From assembly GCF_016808335.1 (NCBI RefSeq), contig NC_053142.1, forward strand, positions 496,001-560,000: a stretch of DNA of 64,000 nucleotides, read 5' to 3'. The position numbers were made by a program, and so were the translations under genes. Numbering within the stretch: the first letter of the stretch is position 1; the number at the start of each line of letters is the position of its first letter. Positions 32,057-43,920 of this stretch are shown here, in pieces. This stretch comes from Panicum virgatum. Taxonomy: Eukaryota; Streptophyta; Magnoliopsida; Poales; Poaceae. The notes under the pieces were generated by a model. It did no database searches. It saw only the letters and a program-made list of their open reading frames with translations, and had not been told where the DNA came from.

Positions 32057-32192
32057 CGCTCTGTTCGGCCGGCTGCGGCTGGTGGCTAGTACTGATTTGC
32101 TGTAAGAGAAAAGTATTGTTGGCTAGCTGGTGGCTGATGCTGATTTGGTGTGAGAGAAAAATACTGTTGCTGGTTGATAGCACAACAGAGCG
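32057..32192. repeat. 136-bp MITE with perfect CGCTCTGTT / AACAGAGCG termini
   Basis: Terminal inverted repeats of 9 bases are perfect and flanked on both sides by TTT, a probable 3-base target duplication. The interior is a duplicated block (GCTGGTGGCTAGTACTGATT / GCTGGTGGCTGATGCTGATT). The small size, 3-base duplication and AT-rich target fit a Tourist-like (PIF/Harbinger) MITE, though the terminal sequence is not the classic one. Confidence 0.75.
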
Positions 32193-33370
32193 TTTGCCAT
32201 ATGAGAAACTAAACAGTGATGATGTAATAATATATTGTCCTTTTTTGTAGTGTGGATGACTACTGGAAGCAACATGGGTTTGGATAGTCCAATGACTGAC
32301 GCTAGCTAATTGCATTCCATTTGCATATTCAGTGTGAAACACTAAAACTAAACTATACGGCTGCATCGTCAGAAATTGAAGGACCCGTGCATCGATATAT
32401 TTGCCACGCTTCTGTCCACACGCGTCCTAGCTTATTGTGTGGTTAATTTACCGTTAGTCAAAATCTTTAATTGCTTCTTTAATATTAGCAGGTTATACAT
32501 GAATTCGACATGTATTAATGGTACAAATAAAATTGTTTGGGAATATTTGAATATGTAGGTACAAAATTCCCGAGAAAAAAGTACAATAATCCACAAACAT
32601 CAGCACGCTAGAATTTGAACTATGCATATTTGGGCACTTCAAATGAAAATTTTATCAGCTAAAAGTTGTAGATTTGGTTTTATACTATTAACTTTCTTTG
32701 TCTCGATTTGTTCGGTATGCAGAAATCATGAAAAGTTGAAGTATGTTCTTATACTTGGAAGCATGAGATTTTAAATGCAAATTAAGTGTGATCCTGGAGT
32801 ATATCTAAGGAAGATTTGGAGTGTTTGAAGTGCTTTGCACTTAATTTTAGGTTTGGCCTGTTTGAACTGGCTCAGCTAGCCTTGCAGAGCTCATTTCTGA
32901 CCTAGAACAGCCTGGCTGGCCCACTTTTGATTCGGACATGCAAGTTGCAGCATTTCTGCAATTTTAACATCAGGAGTGATGCTTAGCTTTGACATCAAAT
33001 GGTGTTTGTCATGCTTACGCGCGGTCAAAGGTGCAACTCCAATCAGAGGCTTCGCGGATCCTTCACTAGATTTGCTCTCTTGGCCCTTTTCCTCCTTTTG
33101 TTTTATTACAGTTTGAATATATCGTTTGTCCTTCCATAATTTGTTCATTATTATTTATACTAGTAGTCTAGAAGGATCATCACCAGTCAGCACTTGTTTT
33201 CCACACGCGATACACACCACTTTTGTTCTGCGTTGCGGTACACACATATGAGTACTTCGGTTATCTTTGTAGCACGCAGCAATAATTCCTTTACTCATAT
33301 TATCTAAAAAACTAAGGTATATATGTACTAGTAGTTTTTTTTCCTTGTAAGATTTTAGCTAACTAATAGT
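32193..33370. other. Intergenic sequence 3' of the WRKY gene
   Basis: AT-rich with no supported gene. Before the solo LTR inserted, 33340-33370 was continuous with the WRKY sequence at 36990 and held its original stop codon and 3' untranslated region (minus strand). Confidence 0.5.
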
Positions 33371-36300
33371 TGTGAGGAACCGCCCAATTTAACACCATTT
33401 TAGGCAAACCGCCGGCCGTCACCCATAAGATGAGAGCTAACACGTGCTCGCCCAAGAGCGTGCCCCGTGTTAACCCACATCTAAGGGTTTGAGCAACCGA
33501 CACGTCATCCACCCAAAATGGCATTAAACCTGGTAGTCCCGGTATGTGCTCCACCGCATTCCCAAGATCATGCACACATATCTCACAAGGATACATTACC
33601 AACGAACCACAAGAGCAATTTTAAACATAAAAAGGAGTACAATAACTTAATTATTACAAATTCAACATAGGAAGGTTCAAATCTGAAATTAAAAGGTCTC
33701 ACATCCTTACAACATTGTATAAGAGAGTGGCATAAAAAGTGCATGAAAAGTAAAGTTTAATGTATCATCATGCTCTCTCAAGAACTACTACGCAGCGGAT
33801 AACATCAATAAAACCACAACACACAAAAGCATCTCGCTCCAAAAGCATCATCGCAACACAAACACCTACTCCTCTTCCGCACCGGGGTCGGCGGGATAGA
33901 AGTGACCAAAAACTACCTCCGGCTCACCTGCACTTGGTTTATATAGCAACATGAGTACAAAGGTACTCGCAAGTCTTACACAAATAAATAAGCAAGGATT
34001 ATGCAATGGCTCAAAATGAGGCTTTAAGGTTAAGTTATTATTGCGCAAGCATGAGCTCTCTACACTACCATCTAGCTCCTAGCACAATTAATTAACCTTG
34101 CCCATCCCGCAAACAAATTTTAGTTATTGCAAGAAGACAATTAAATAACTGGGTAAGTAACTTGATCCATAACCCACTATAACCGAAACTTTGTACGAAG
34201 AATTCGTTGGACAAGAGCTTGCTCATAACCGAGAGCGTGACAATTCGAATTGATTTAAAACTTTATAAGGGTGTACTCTTTTTACCCACACAACACAAGG
34301 ACCATGCGACTCACCCAACCGATCACGTAGGGTAAGGGGGTACTAGTGTCAACCGTTCCCAAAAAGGCTCAAACTTTGAACATCACGCCTAGCTTGCACG
34401 GAGAGTTACCTAGGTCAACCGGAGACATCCCTAAGCCTCTCTACATAGCACCCATGGCCACGTAGATAGGACCGTGCATCAAAGACCAAGTCTAGAAGGT
34501 AGTCGGCTCATCCTTTCCATTAGTTCGGATATGTGGTAGCACGTTACAAATTTGTCAAAACCGAGGTCATCCACGGACGGTCCTTAAACGACTCAAGCGG
34601 ACTATGCCTACGAGACACCTTTCTCTAGGCCCTATCCTTCCGCTCAAATCCCGAGACCATACTCCCAACAACCGTCATCCGAAACCAACAAGTGCCAAAT
34701 CAAGGATCGTCATAAGCGTGTGATGACTGTAAGACCATATTCTCCTATCAAGTGATATAAGACTCTATGCGCGGCTAAGCATCTAACAAATTAAATAATT
34801 CAATTAACTACGAGTGTCAAGGATGAGGATAAACAATTCCCAAGGAAAGGCAATGAATAAAATTAGGTACAAAAATGCAATACTTAACATAATAGTCATA
34901 ACCCACAATTACCCAAATGAGATAACTAAAGGTAACAATTTAAATAGGTACAAGGAAGGATGCATAGTTGCTTTCCTTGGTTTTCTTCGGGTTCGACCTC
35001 GAACTCGAGTTTGGCAACCACGGTGGGTTCGATGGGTTCGCTCTCCGACGGCTCGGTCACTATAATGCATGAATGATCGGATGCATTAGAATGATGCTAT
35101 GATTTATGCAAGAGTGATATGACATGAAAAGAGGATGGCATGACATGCAAGGATGTGCAGACGCAACACATGAAATGATAGGCAATTTTATCGTATAACT
35201 AACAGGGAAGCTTGGGTAAGAATTATAAAACTCTAACTACACCACAAGCATAAAATATGGATTAAATACATCAAACAGAGGGCATTGGAAGGAACTCATG
35301 AAAGTTGGATTTGCAGCAAAAGCATTTTCCAAAAATTACTTATGATAAACCCAAGTTTTAGCTACCTTGTACAAGATAAATCAGAAAAAAGCATGTAAAC
35401 TTAACTAAACAAATCTAAGAAAATTACCCCATGTACCAGACATGAAAACCAAGCTAACAAAACTGGTTTCACTAACTTACCATTTTCTAGCAGAAAGTTA
35501 TACATTAACAAGTTTTCAGGAAAGGAAAAGGAAATCATCTTAAAACCCTAATATACTTTAGAGAATTTTTTTGCCAAGTGGTACTACTGGAAAGAGCATT
35601 TTACCAGGAACCTAGCAAAATTAATTTTCGCATTTTCGAGTAGTACACAATTAGTTTAGTATTTAAGTCTCTTTTGCATCATTAAAGCGTAGATAAATAT
35701 AAAGAAAAGTAACATCACGAAACTATTTTTCCTGAGAAGATCTAAACAAGGGAAACAAAACAAAATAAGTTTCACAATTTTCCGAAGTTCCTACAATTTT
35801 CTACATATTTTACAAGTTTGCAGACAAACTAAACATCACAAAACACCTAAAAACGCTAGATCCACCCGAGCTGGCCAGCCCCGAGGCTGACAGACGGGGC
35901 CCGCGGGCAGGCGGCCCAGCCCAACCAGGTCAAGGCAAGGCCGAGGCTTTGACCAGGTGGGTGCGCGGCGCACACGCGCTCGTGCACGGCGCGGCCGGTG
36001 CGCTTGCGCGGCGCGACACGGCGGCGACGGCAGTCGGCGTCGAGCTGGACAAGGAGGATGGGGGCTGGGCTAGCACGCGCACAGGGTGGTCCAAAGCACG
36101 GCGAGTCTCACTGGCAGCTTGGATGGCGGAGGACAGAGGCGCAGGGGCGGCACGACGACGTTGGGCGGCAGGGGATGAGGTGGATTGCCGGCGGCCCTGC
36201 CCGGCGGGCAAGAGGGGCGGGTGAGTGCTCAAATAGGAAGAGGGAGGCGTGGAGAAGATTCCCATGCAAGGGATTAGAGCACGGCGCACCAGCAAGGGTG

Positions 36301-36989
36301 AATCGACGGTGGCAGCCGAGCTCGGGAAGAGGCGGCAATGGAGGAAAAAGGGGGCTAGGGTTTGGGGATGAAGGGGCCGGCCGGGTTTTAGAGGCGAGCG
36401 GGCGCCGTGGCGGTCCGAGGTCTGGGCCGCACTGGCCACTCGGCAGTTGCCACGGTGGCGCCGCCGCCCCGGTTGCCCAACTGACGCGCGGGTAGGCGGG
36501 TGAGGAAGAAAGAGGTGGCTGACAGGTGGGCCCGGGGAGCGTAATCAACGGGTGAAGTTTGGAAATTTAAAAACGAGATGATCCCGGGCTCCAAAAATCA
36601 TGGGAAAAATTTCTGGAAAGATATAAAATCACCAAGATCACGATGCAACAAGAATCACTCAAAAATATTTTGTAGATTGGTTGCAACAAAAAGAACAAAA
36701 GGGTTATTTTTGAACATTGCAAGAATTTTGTGGCTCGGCTCAAAGGTTATAAAATCCGGAAAAAAACATTTTAAATTCAACATTTGAAATCTAGTATTTG
36801 AATAAAATTTTTAGGGGCCAAGTTGCATAGCAAAATTTGAACTTCCTTCACAAGCACACATTCAAACAATTCAAATTTGAACCTTTAAAACAATCATGCA
36901 GATGCAAACCATGCTCCATTATGCTTTGATGATGCTCATTATGATGTTAATTACATGTTAATCACATTTTTAACATTTGGGTCGTGACA
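33371..36989 (-). repeat. Solo LTR of a Tekay/Del-like gypsy element, 3.6 kb, with 5-bp target duplication
   Basis: On the minus strand it starts TGTCACGACCC (36989) and ends CCTCACA (33371). The bases directly outside, 33366-33370 and 36990-36994, are both ATAGT, a perfect 5-bp target-site duplication, so a complete insertion is bounded here. No internal region, primer site or polyprotein is present: it is a solo LTR left by recombination. The GC-rich block 35870-36500 and the AT-rich blocks around it match the layout of the LTR at 45787-49365. Open frames in the GC-rich block carry no recognised domain. Confidence 0.92.
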
Positions 36990-38119
36990 ATAGTCCTTGA
37001 AGCTTTCACACAGGAGGAAAAGCTCCAGATCGGGGAGAAAGTCTTGTCCAGGTGATGCTGCCATCATGTCTGCTCCTCCTGCGGAATAATAATATCCATC
37101 GCAGGAGTCGCTGGAGATGCATGAACTTGTGGTCGATGGCGTATGGAGGCCATGATAATCTGTTGCGGTACCGCAGGGCAGCTGCATACCGCCGATAGGA
37201 AATGATGGCTGATCATGTTGGCACGACGACGGCAGCGTTCGATCGAAAGCAAGGGCGGAAGAGGAGGCCTCGACAAGAGGAGGCAGCACCAGCACCGGTG
37301 GTTCTTGCTTTTGACAACATTATTCATCATCACGGCAGCATTATTTGGAGGATGAGGATTGATGATCTCTCTGTCGCTGCTCTTGCTGGCAGCCGTGGTG
37401 GTTGTGCAGATGTTGCAGGTGTGCTTGTTGTTGTAGGTGACCTGGAACACGGGAGGGTCGCTGCTGTCCTTCTGCTGGACGTGCTTTGTGGCGAGGCAGC
37501 CAGTGTCATCCTTGTAGGTGCACCTGAAGTAGCTCCTTGTGAAGCTGGTGCCGTTGATCTTCTTCTCGCCGTATTTTCTCCACTCGTAGCCGTCCTCGTA
37601 AGGCACGGTGGTCAAGCCTGCCCATGATGAGGTTTTCCCTGCTGCTGCTTCTTCCATTGTTGTTCTGAAATGCATAGTAGTCGTTGGAACGAATCAATTA
37701 GTAATTGCAGAAGGAAATTAAGGATAATTAAAGAAGGTTAAACATGCATGTATGGCAACACTCGATATATAGATGGCTTTGTTAACTCGTACTACTAACC
37801 TTCTTCTCTTGCCTCTTCTGGCCGCGCTCGTTGTTATTGCTTCCGGATAGCAGGGAGCTGCTCCGCCATGGCTGGGCGGCTCAGCTTTGATGCTTGGTGT
37901 CGCTGGAGCAGCAGAAGATTGCTGGTGCTGCTGCTTCATGACGGAGAGGGCGACGTTGAGTGCCCGCAGCGCCTCGCTGTGGGTCTGGGCCAGCTGCTGG
38001 GTGGCGGTCGACGGCGGCAGCGAGGAGCAGTGGCGGAGGAGGAAGGGCTGCTGGATCTTGATGCGCTCGTACACCTGCGCCACCTCCTCCACCGCGCACT
38101 CACGATCACAACAATCCAT
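36951..38119 (-). CDS. Group III WRKY transcription factor (WRKYGEK variant) with LTR-altered C-terminus
   Basis: Exon 1 (37800-38119) starts MDCCDRECAVEEVAQVYERI and encodes the N-terminal helix and Gln/Pro-rich region. Exon 2 (from 37664) encodes the WRKY domain: DGYEWRKYGEKKINGTSF, then zinc ligands C (RCTYKDDTGC) and H-x-C (NNKHTC), which is the group III HxC finger. The core is WRKYGEK instead of WRKYGQK, a natural variant linked to altered W-box preference. WRKY factors act in the nucleus in defence and stress. A 1-base frame change near 37300 separates the WRKY domain from the acidic tail (GQDFLPDLELFLL). Read in the first frame the protein would stop at 37064 instead. The solo LTR replaces the original stop codon, adding about 12 residues. 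No intron interrupts the WRKY domain, unusual for this group. The gene may still be expressed. Confidence 0.87.
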
Positions 38120-38557
38120 TAGTTGTGCTCCTGATGGTGGCCGCAGCTATCTAGCTCTCCTCTGCAGGATAATAGAGATGTGTGTTTGTGCCTTTGTGGT
38201 GTGGTAAGCAAGCGATCGATACAGAGATCGCTCGACCCCTGCGTGCTATATATATGTATTAGCTCTATTAGATACCATGGGTATGTAATAAGGTATTCCA
38301 TATCCGAGCCAACCCCTGAACCCGATTCTCGCCGAGCGCGCTTCTTCACCCTCGTCACCTCTCCACACGTACGGTTTCTGGTTGGTTTTTCCAACCCGTA
38401 ATAGATCGTGGAGGGGGTGTGGTTTTCAATTTCTCGTGAATCCACCTCCCGCCATCGACGCTCTGGTGAGGCGGGGCTCCCCTCGCACTGCCCTGGCGAA
38501 GCCCTGCGCCGCCGGCTTCCGTGCCGCCCCGGCGGGTTGCAGCCGCCGCTCGGAGAT
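38120..38557 (-). promoter_or_regulatory. WRKY promoter region
   Basis: On the minus strand a TATA box (ATATATATAGC, about 38244-38254) lies about 130 bases upstream of the ATG at 38119. The promoter is cut short at 38558 by the Sirevirus-like LTR, so distal regulatory sequence, including any W-boxes, is separated from the gene. Confidence 0.55.
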
Positions 38558-39525
38558 TGAAAGCATCTAGGCCCTCTAGGTATGTTTAGGTGATTAATGA
38601 CAACCATTATTGTGACTAATGAGTTTGTGCAGCTTAATGAAATCTTATCGCTCATTGGATCATATGTTAAAGAGGCCCCTAAATTTTATCATTCAAAAAG
38701 GCGATCTTGGTATTCAACTCAAGTATATAATAAGATTAACGATCTTTCTAGTCCTAAGTGTTGCAAGGTTGAGAAGGACACTTAGATTAGTATAGGTTTT
38801 ATAGTTTTGTAGAGATCACACTATTAAGAGGGGTTAAGGCCAAGTAACTTGAGCATGGACATGGTCAATCAAAAAATGGATGCACATATTGGTCACTCAG
38901 GTTCTTGGAAGCTCAAACAAGTGCTATTCAACTCATATCTCAAGAATATTTGGATTTCATTCAAGACTCAAATCAAAACAGACAAAATCAGGAAAAAGTC
39001 TTATCACCGGTTTAATCGACGACAACAATTTTCTATACATCGGTTAAATGCTGTCACTGAAGCATGGACACTGAGTACACCGGTTAAACCGACGATATTT
39101 GAAATTAACGTCGGTGCAGTTGTCCAGAACGTTGGTTTTCTAGGGATTTCTAAGCTTATACTCACCGGTTAAACCGACAATGGATTTGAGTTAGCGTCGG
39201 TGCAGTTGTCCAGAGAGTTGGTTTTTCAGTTGATCAGTGGACAACTACACTCACCGGTGAAACAGATGATACGTCGGTTAAATTGCCCGAGCTGTAACGG
39301 CTAGTTTTTCAAATGGGCAGTTTACATTCATCGGTTAAACCGACGATAACTTTTGGAGGGCCGTCGAATTAACCGGCGTTGCGTACGTTTCTGGCAGCTT
39401 TTCTCCAACGGCTCTATCCGCGTGAGCTACCTATATATACCCCTCCAATGGGTCATTTTGAACAATCTTGACACCAGGCAACACTCATTCTATTGTTGAG
39501 AGCCACCTTGAGCTTCACATTCCAC
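38558..39525 (+). repeat. Truncated 5' LTR of the Sirevirus-like element
   Basis: It begins TGAAAGCATCTAGGCCC and carries at least six degenerate copies of CACCGGTTAAACCGACG spaced 40-90 bases apart between 39005 and 39370. A TATA box (CTATATATACCCC) sits at about 39432. The sequence passes straight into integrase coding sequence at about 39526, so the 3' part of the LTR is missing. Confidence 0.75.
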
Positions 39526-42480
39526 TCATTTGATATTCACGGGGTTTAGGCATGGCAACATTTATTTGGTGGATTTCTCTTCAAAGCAAACAAACTCCAT
39601 GACATGCCTCTTCAACAAGTCGTCGCTTGGGTGGCTTTGGCATAGAAGAATTGCTCATATTGGCATGAGCAACCTCAAGAAAGCCCACAAGAGAGGGATG
39701 ATCACCGGCTTGAAGGATGTCACCTTTGACAAGAACAAACTATGTAGTGCATGTCAAGCCGGAAAGCAAGTTGCAACACATCATCCCATCAAGACGATGT
39801 TGTCTACCTCCAAGCCGCTCGAGCTACTTCACATGGATCTTTTTGGTCCAACCACATACAAGAGCATTGGTGGTAACCTCTTTTGCCTAGTAATCATTGA
39901 TGATTTTTCACGTTATACTTGGGTCATGTTTCTAGGCGACAAGAGTGAAACTCCGGAAGTCTTCAAGACATTTGCAAGAAGAGCTTAAAGGGAGTACAAC
40001 TCCCCAATTGTGAAGATCCGGAGTGACAACGGCACCGAGTTCAAGAATATGAAGATTGAAGAATGGTGCGATGAAGAGGGTATCAAGCATGAGTTTTCCT
40101 CCACCTATACGCCTCAACAAAATGGAGTGGTGGAAAGAAAGAACAAAACACTAATCACTCTAGCAAGAGCAATGTTGGATGATTATGGCACGTCCGAGAG
40201 GTTTTGGGCGGAAGCAATCAATACGGCTTGCCATGCATCCAACCGGGTATATCCCAACCGACTCCTCAAGAAAACGTCATATGAACTCATCACCGGGAAA
40301 AAACCAAATATCTCCTACTTTCGAGTCTTTGGTTGCAAATGCTTCATTTATAAGAAGAAAAGACTCGGTAAGTTTGAGAGTAGATGTGATGAAGGATTCT
40401 TTCTTGGTTATGCATCAAACTCCAAAGCATATAGAGTATTGAATCAAACCTCCAGGTTAGTTGAAGAAACATGTGATGTGGAGTTTGATGAATCTAATGG
40501 CTCCCAAGAGGAGGTTATTGACTATGACAATGTAGGTGATGAGGAGATTGAAGAAGTTTTGAAGAAGATGTCCATTGGGGATATCAAGCCGGAAGAGGTG
40601 CATGAAGGCAATGATCAAGGGGGAGGACCTTCCTCATCTACACCAAGCACCTCCATGGCACCCCAAGTGGATGAACATAAAGAAAAAGATGATCTACAAT
40701 CTCAAGAAAGTGTTCCAACGCCAACACCCGAAGTGCAAGAATAAGAAGACCAAAATGTTCCACCACAAGCACAAGTCATCCATGATCCACCTCAACAAAC
40801 ATCAACGCATGTACCACTAGTGAAGCATGGTCATATCTCCAAGGATCATCCAATTGATCAAATCATTGGTAGTCCTTCCAAGGGAGTAAGAACTCGTTCG
40901 AAGCATGCTTCATTTTGCGAACATTATTCGTTTGTTTCTTGTATTGAACCCACTAGCATAGAGGAAGCGCTTGAGGACTCGGATTGGGTGATGGCCATGC
41001 AAGAAGAATTGAACAACTTCACCCGCAATGAAGTTTGGGTCCTCGAAGCTCCTCCGAAAAACAAGAACATCATCGGCACTAAGTGGGTCTTCCGAAACAA
41101 ACAAGATGAACATGGGGTGGTGGTACGCAATAAAGCAAGACTTGTGGCAAAAGGGTTTTCTCAAGTCGAAGGTTTGGATTTTGGTGAAACTTTTGCTTTG
41201 GTTGCAAGACTTGAAGCTATCCACATCCTTCTTGCTTACTCTTCTCATCATAATATCAAATTATATCAAATGGATGTGAAAAGTGCATTCTTAAATGGCT
41301 TTATTAACGAACTTGTTTATGTTGAGCAAATTCCCGGGTTTGAAGATCCGAGGAATCTTAACATGTTTATAGGTTGCACAAGGCACTCTATAGGCTCAAA
41401 CAAGCTCCAAGGGCTTGGTATGAGAGGCTTCGTGACTTCCTAATCATGCAAGGCTTCAAGATCGGGAGGGTGAACACCACATTGTTCACAAAAGACATCA
41501 ATGGGGATCTTTTCATTTGTCAAATCTATGTTGACGATATTATCTTTGGCTCAACTAATGATTTACTAAGCCATGAGTTTGCTACCATGATGTCTAGGGA
41601 ATTCGAGATGTCCATGATCGGCGAATTGACCTTCTTCCTTGGTTTTCAAGTCAAACAATTGAAGAAAGGGACATTCATCCATCAAGAAAAATATACTAAA
41701 GATATCTTGAAGAAGTTCAAGATGGATGAATGCAAGCCGATCAAGACACCCATAGCAACCAATGGGCATCTCGACTTGGATGTGGATGGTAAACCGGTTG
41801 ATCAATCCCTCTATCATTCTATGATAGGGTCTTTGCTTTACCTTACCGCATCTAGGCCCGATATAATGTTTAGTATGTGCTTGTATGCCCGCTTTCAAGC
41901 AAACCCAAAGGAGTCACACCTCTTGGCTGTGAACAAGATCCTTCACTATCTCAAGCACACCCCAAGCATAGGCTTGTGGTACCCTAAGGGCGCTAGCTTA
42001 GATCTCTTGGGATACTCAGATTCATATTTTGCCAGAAGCCGTGTGGATCGCAAGAGTACCTCCGGGGGTTGCCACTTGCTTGGGCGTTCTCTAGTTTCTT
42101 GGTCAAGTAAGAAGCAAAATTCCGTGGCTTTGTCCACCACGGAAGCGGAATATATAGCGGTCGGTGCATGTTGTGCCCAAATCCTATATATGAAGCAAAC
42201 CCTTTTGGACTTTGGTGTGAAACTAGATAGGATTCCACTCCTTTGTGACAATGAAAGTGCCGTAAAAATTGCCAAAAATCCGGTTCAACACTCTCGCACA
42301 AAGCACATTGATATTCGCCATCACTTCTTGCGTGATCACGAAGCTAAAGGAGACATATCTCTTCAAGGTGTGAGATCCGAGGAGCAATTAGCGGATATAT
42401 TCACAAAACCCTTAGACGAGAGTACATTTGTTAGGCTAAGGAATGAGGTTAATGTATTAGATGCGGCAAATGTCATGTAA
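39526..42480 (+). pseudogene. Copia polyprotein (integrase, reverse transcriptase, RNase H), broken
   Basis: The GAG-preintegrase zinc region (WHRRIAHIGMSNLKKA, CSACQAGKQ) is followed by the integrase core with D (LLHMDLFGP; IRSDNGTEF) and E (PQQNGVVERKN), then a variable linker ending near 40741. Reverse transcriptase follows ([25 protein letters not shown], then IYVDDIIFGST with the YVDD site), and RNase H closes the protein (GYSDSYFARSRVDRKSTSG; STTEAEYIAV; ending NVM at 42480). Stops at about 39986 (probable Q to stop) and 40742, and a frameshift near 41370, interrupt it; gag and protease are absent. It cannot support its own replication but could have been mobilised in trans. Confidence 0.92.
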
Positions 42481-43920
42481 GTTGCCATGTCATATAGAAA
42501 AATGCATACATATAGGACACTTGTCTAACCATGGTAAGATAGTGATGAGCATGGGTTTAGCTAGAGGTGGTGGTCCACTTGTTTTACTCTAGGCTTGTAG
42601 AAAGGCTCATCATGAAGAAGCTTCCCATAGGTTCAAACTTGACAAGTAGAACTTAAATTCTTGTTATGCATTTCTTGTCATATAGATGTGCACTTCATGT
42701 TTACCCTTCTCTCGCATGTGGTTATAGCTTGCACCATCATTGCATGCGTAAGGGTCACAAAGGAGATCACTTGATGAAAATGAGACTTGTTTCATATGCA
42801 AAATCTCAATTCATGAGAAGTGAATAGAGCAAAGTGTTAGGTGCATTATTGCCTAGTGAGTCATGTCATGATGAGTTTGAAGCTCTCTATCTTCAATATT
42901 CCTATGACATGGCTCATACATTTTATTTTGCGCTTTGTCTCGCTTTGTGGCTTTTCCTTGTGTTTTAAAAGAAAACTATTAAGCTAGTATGCTATCCTAA
43001 ATATTTTGACGGGTAAAGTCGCCTAAGTAAGTCCATTAACTTGAGTTTAGTTGAATTTTATAAGTTTATTGGACTTAGCATAGAAGAGTGATCTGAGTGA
43101 AGGTTTTTCGGGTTCACCGGTTAAACCGACGTTTAATGAATCTTCACCATCAGCTTAACCGGCGTAACTAAGTTCTATCTCAGCTCAGTCAAATCCAAGC
43201 GTTCAACCGGCGTATGCAATTGTCATAGCATCGGATCAACCGGTGAACATAACACAGTTCTGACCTAGCAATCAACCGATGATTTCAGTGTTCAACCGGC
43301 GAGATCAAACTTCACATCATCGGTTCAACCGGCGTTCAGATGAGTTTTTACTGGAGTCTCGGGTGAACTAAACCGATGCATTTAACCGGCGTTCTAAACC
43401 TAAGCAACGGATCAACTGGTGTTAAGAAAAATCGCGGTGCCTACATGTCAAATATGTCTCTTGCCCGCGCCGCCGGCCTCTCTTCCTCATTCGGTTTCCC
43501 AACTTCACGCCATCGCCGCTCGCTCCGCGCCCGCGCTCGTCATTCCACGCCGCCACTACCGCTGGTCCACGCTGCCGCTGTGTCCACACCACCGCCGCAC
43601 ACCGCACCACCTCCACGCGCCCACGCTCGCCGCTCCGCGCCGCCCGCGCGCCCGCTCTGCGTCGCCCGCGCGCTTGACCGCCGCCGCTTCCAACTGCGCC
43701 GCCACCGCCGCCTTCATCCTCGCCGGAGCTCATCCACGCAAGCACGCCCACGCTTTCCATGCAGCGCACGCCACCACAGCTCCTCACAATCGAACGCCGC
43801 GCTCCATTTCCATCCACACCACGCACGCAAGCTGCTCGACAAATTGTCCGAGCCGTTTTTGCGTCGCCTCACGCTTGCCTTAGCACACCTGCAGCCGCAT
43901 TCTCACCACTACTCACCGAG
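42481..43920 (+). other. Sirevirus post-pol spacer with repeated CACCGGTT motifs and GC-rich leader
   Basis: 42481-43080 is AT-rich without ORFs. 43110-43430 holds about ten degenerate copies of TTCAACCGGCGTT / CACCGGTTAAACC, the same motif as in the LTRs at 38558 and 52046. 43440-43920 is GC-rich with long overlapping frames in several phases and no domain, likely the leader of the downstream ORF. Confidence 0.6.

Noticed and set aside
35930..36548. Long overlapping open frames on both strands in a GC-rich block
   Set aside because: They lie inside the solo LTR defined by a perfect target duplication, show only low-complexity Arg/Pro/Ala sequence, and have counterparts in the other LTR of the same type.
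43376..43920. A 289-codon Arg/Pro/His-rich frame before the Sirevirus extra ORF
   Set aside because: High GC opens several phases at once; no domain. The recognisable protein starts at 43921 in a different frame.
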